Assembly: GCA_963921795.1 (NCBI GenBank)
Contig: OY997643.1
Coordinates: 12,038,052-12,102,051 of the forward strand
Source: Nannobrachium achirus
Lineage: Eukaryota; Chordata; Actinopteri; Myctophiformes; Myctophidae
DNA: 64,000 nt
Reading direction: 5' to 3'
The notes under the pieces were generated by a model, which was not told where the DNA came from, did not search any database, and saw nothing but the letters and a program-made list of their open reading frames with translations. The translations under genes were made by a program, and so were the position numbers. Below, in pieces: positions 61,810-64,000 of the stretch (the first letter of the stretch is position 1; every line of letters starts with the position of its first letter).

Positions 61810-63336
61810 GCAGAGAGTAGGGTTGCCACCCGTTCCGTATAATACGGAATCGTTCCGTATTGGACAATTAAAAGATGCGTTCCGTATTGAACCAATACGG
61901 AACGCGGTTTGTTCCGTATTTAACCAAATGCCCCATAAAGGTCTGTCACACCAACCTCAACACAGAATTTAACAATAATGAATGAAATAAAACACAGGAA
62001 AAGACAGCAAAAGTCGCTGTGGTGCGCGCAGCGCTCTACGCTCTCCTGTCGAATACAGGTCCACTCGCCAAATTTCCAACTCGCCAAATCAACTTGCTAG
62101 GACACCTCTCCAATGAACAGGGTTGTCAACATTGGACTGTCAGTCCAGGAGAATCCAGGAGATTTATTTTTTAGGGGGTGCACGGAACTCCCCAACAGGG
62201 GTCTGGTGGTCCTTCCCCCAAAACTTCTTAACAGATATATTTTCCTGTGTTCTGTTGAATTTTGTGCATGTTTGATACTTTTATCAGGCTTGCTTTACTA
62301 GCATGGGTACAATTTCAGCCTTAAAATGCCAAATGTAGGTGTACAGATTTGATGACTGAAGCAAAGTAAGACATCCTTAATAATGACTTCTCATCTGGGG
62401 GTCCTCCCCCAGAAAATATTTAACATAGTAGATGTAATTGCCAATCATCCTGGGAAATCCAGGAGCATTGACAAGCCTGCCCAATGAGTGTGGACAATTT
62501 GGCGAGTTGGATTTTTGGCGAGAAGACCGGTTACCCTCCTGTCCTCTCCTCTCTGCTCTCTGCTCATGCACTGCATGTCGCTGTCAATCACCGTTGCCTA
62601 GTTACAGTCAGTGAGATCACTGAACTTCCTCCAGATGCACACCGCGGTGACCGCACGCTTTAAAAATGTCATCTGAATACAATACTCCACCACCTCAAAA
62701 AAGGACAGAAGCCTACAAAGGTACAGACGCGAGTGGGAAGAAACAAACCCGTGGCTTGACAGCGTCAGTGAAGGTTGCTTGCCAAGTGGAGAAAAATAAC
62801 ATGCAGTTGCCAGGTCTGATAATATAAGCCATGTTGGGCTAGGTTGGATAAAATACCATGCAGTGTTGCCAAATCTGACTATTATAAGTATTTTGGGCTC
62901 TTATTTCTGTAAAGTTGCTCAGGTTTAGGCTAGTGAAGCCTATTCAGCCTAAAGTAAAACATGTTTAATCTTCGTTGCTAATAAAGCACTTTAAACTTTA
63001 AGTATATAACTTAATGGTTTCTTGACTACCTTCTCTTTACTGACCACCAAGTGACCCAATACAAGAGCCAGGTTCAAATCATTCATACATTGCTTTATTT
63101 CATACAAAATTAACTTTTCATATTTTAGAAACAATTGGCCACTTCAAACTGCAAAACAATATAGGTTATACCATGTTGTGTGTTATAGTTATAACTATTC
63201 TATGCATTTCATGGGTTTGGGACTGCATTTTTTCGCCGGCCGGCGGCTGTGCCACGCGCACGGAACGCATGCACCGCGTGCCCGGAAGAGGTGTTCCTTA
63301 TTTCAATTTCTGAAAGGTGGCAACCCTAGCAGAGAG
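61810..63336. mobile_element. 1.5 kb hAT element with 8 bp duplication
   Basis: The termini are TAGGGTTGCCACC and GGTGGCAACCCTA (61818-63328), flanked by GCAGAGAG. The sister C-I copy at 36068 shows CGGTGCAGAGAGGGAGC unbroken. TTCCGTATTG-type repeats lie next to the left end. No transposase frame is seen. A smaller element is nested inside. Confidence 0.9.
62110..62487. mobile_element. nested hAT-like MITE
   Basis: The ends ACAGGGTTGTCAA and TTGACAAGCCTGC (62117-62480) are imperfect inverted repeats flanked by CCAATGA. The interior has AATCCAGGAG on one side and AATCCAGGAGCATTG on the other. Confidence 0.6.
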
Positions 63337-63831
63337 GGAGCTTAGAGGTGACAGCATCAAACAATTGGATTAACTTTTTGTATCAATGGATTATTTTTGT
63401 AAATGTACCTAGGCTAGAATATGGGAGGATTTATTATGTGGCTGGAAAAACTGATATAATTTAAAGGAAATGTCATTTTGTCGTGTGCCTGGAGCCTTTT
63501 TTTTTATTGTCATCGCTGTGCTGATGTGAGAATAATATGAACAGTATTTGGACAATATTGTTTAAATAAAAGGGATTTTTAAAAAGTCAAAAAGTCTCTC
63601 TCTCAGTATTTAATTGATCAGTAACAGGGGGTTCCCTGTCTCTCCAGCTCTTTACTAAACATAAAATGCATGAGAGAGAATTCACACAGGATAGATTATA
63701 AACAAGTGAAACTGGAACACTCTAAAGCTGATACTGTATATACAGTAGGTACTCTTTCCTGATTGGCTGAAATTGGCAACCCACTTGAAAATGTATTTGA
63801 GGTTTATTAGAGAGCTGGATAGACAGTGAGA

Positions 63832-64000
63832 CTGTTACTGAACAAACACTCTATAGCAATGATTACTATCACAATATAGAGCTATTTAACTCTGTTACTG
63901 AACAAACACTATAGCAATGATTACTATCACAATATAGAGCTATTTAACTCTGTTACTGAACAAACACTCTATAGTAATGATTACTATCACAATATAGAGC
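63832..64000 (+). repeat. 60 bp satellite, cut by the window edge
   Basis: Nearly three units, in the same register as at 36584 and 42480. Confidence 0.95.

Larger units (their letters stand above)
60507..64000 (+). repeat. C-I segment (round 7), runs off the right edge
   Basis: It continues through the decayed 700 bp block, a hAT insertion, and the start of the 60 bp satellite (63832 to the edge). Confidence 0.85.

Overview
The window looks like teleost fish DNA. It has spliced FMO exons, a C2H2 zinc-finger exon, dense GT/CA, CT and CTAT microsatellites, and fish-type L2, Tx1-like, Penelope-like, hAT, Helitron and TA/TTAA-target elements. The frequent 'taggcctac' context is reminiscent of clupeiform fish, but that is an impression only. 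Most of the sequence is transposon-derived. No RNA gene, CRISPR array or prokaryotic feature is supported.

Layout. 0-2.1 kb: two 5' coding exons of a flavin-containing monooxygenase on the minus strand; the rest lies beyond the left edge. 2.1-9.9 kb: a foldback element, a relic of the repeat unit seen later, a 1.7 kb hAT-like element with a 5 bp duplication, and a tRNA-related tandem repeat split by an L2-type LINE. 10.0-17.9 kb: a large inverted duplication. Its spacer holds a broken zinc-finger array (plus) and a candidate two-exon gene end (minus); both coding ends run into the arms, which supply matching C-terminal codons and polyadenylation signals. 18.9-21.8 kb: a 130 bp tandem repeat split by a hAT element, then a decayed multicopy fish ORF.

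21.8-64 kb: seven successive rounds of one composite repeat, B-C-A. B is the 5' part of a Tx1-like LINE ending in ORF1. C comes in two versions: C-I carries the rest of ORF1 with its CCHC knuckle plus a 60 bp satellite, and C-II carries unrelated sequence with CA/GT tracts. A is a shared spacer. Because the rounds are paralogous, one copy often shows the empty site of an insertion in another, so element ends and target duplications can be read directly. This defines a 2.9 kb TA-target element carrying a spliced SAMD3-like gene fragment, two Helitrons, TTAA-target elements, ATT-target foldbacks, a 3.6 kb terminal-inverted-repeat element containing a Penelope-like fragment, and hAT elements with 8 bp duplications.

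The only sequence that could belong to a working host gene is the FMO exon pair. The zinc-finger, SAMD3-like, LINE and Penelope-like coding sequences are all broken.
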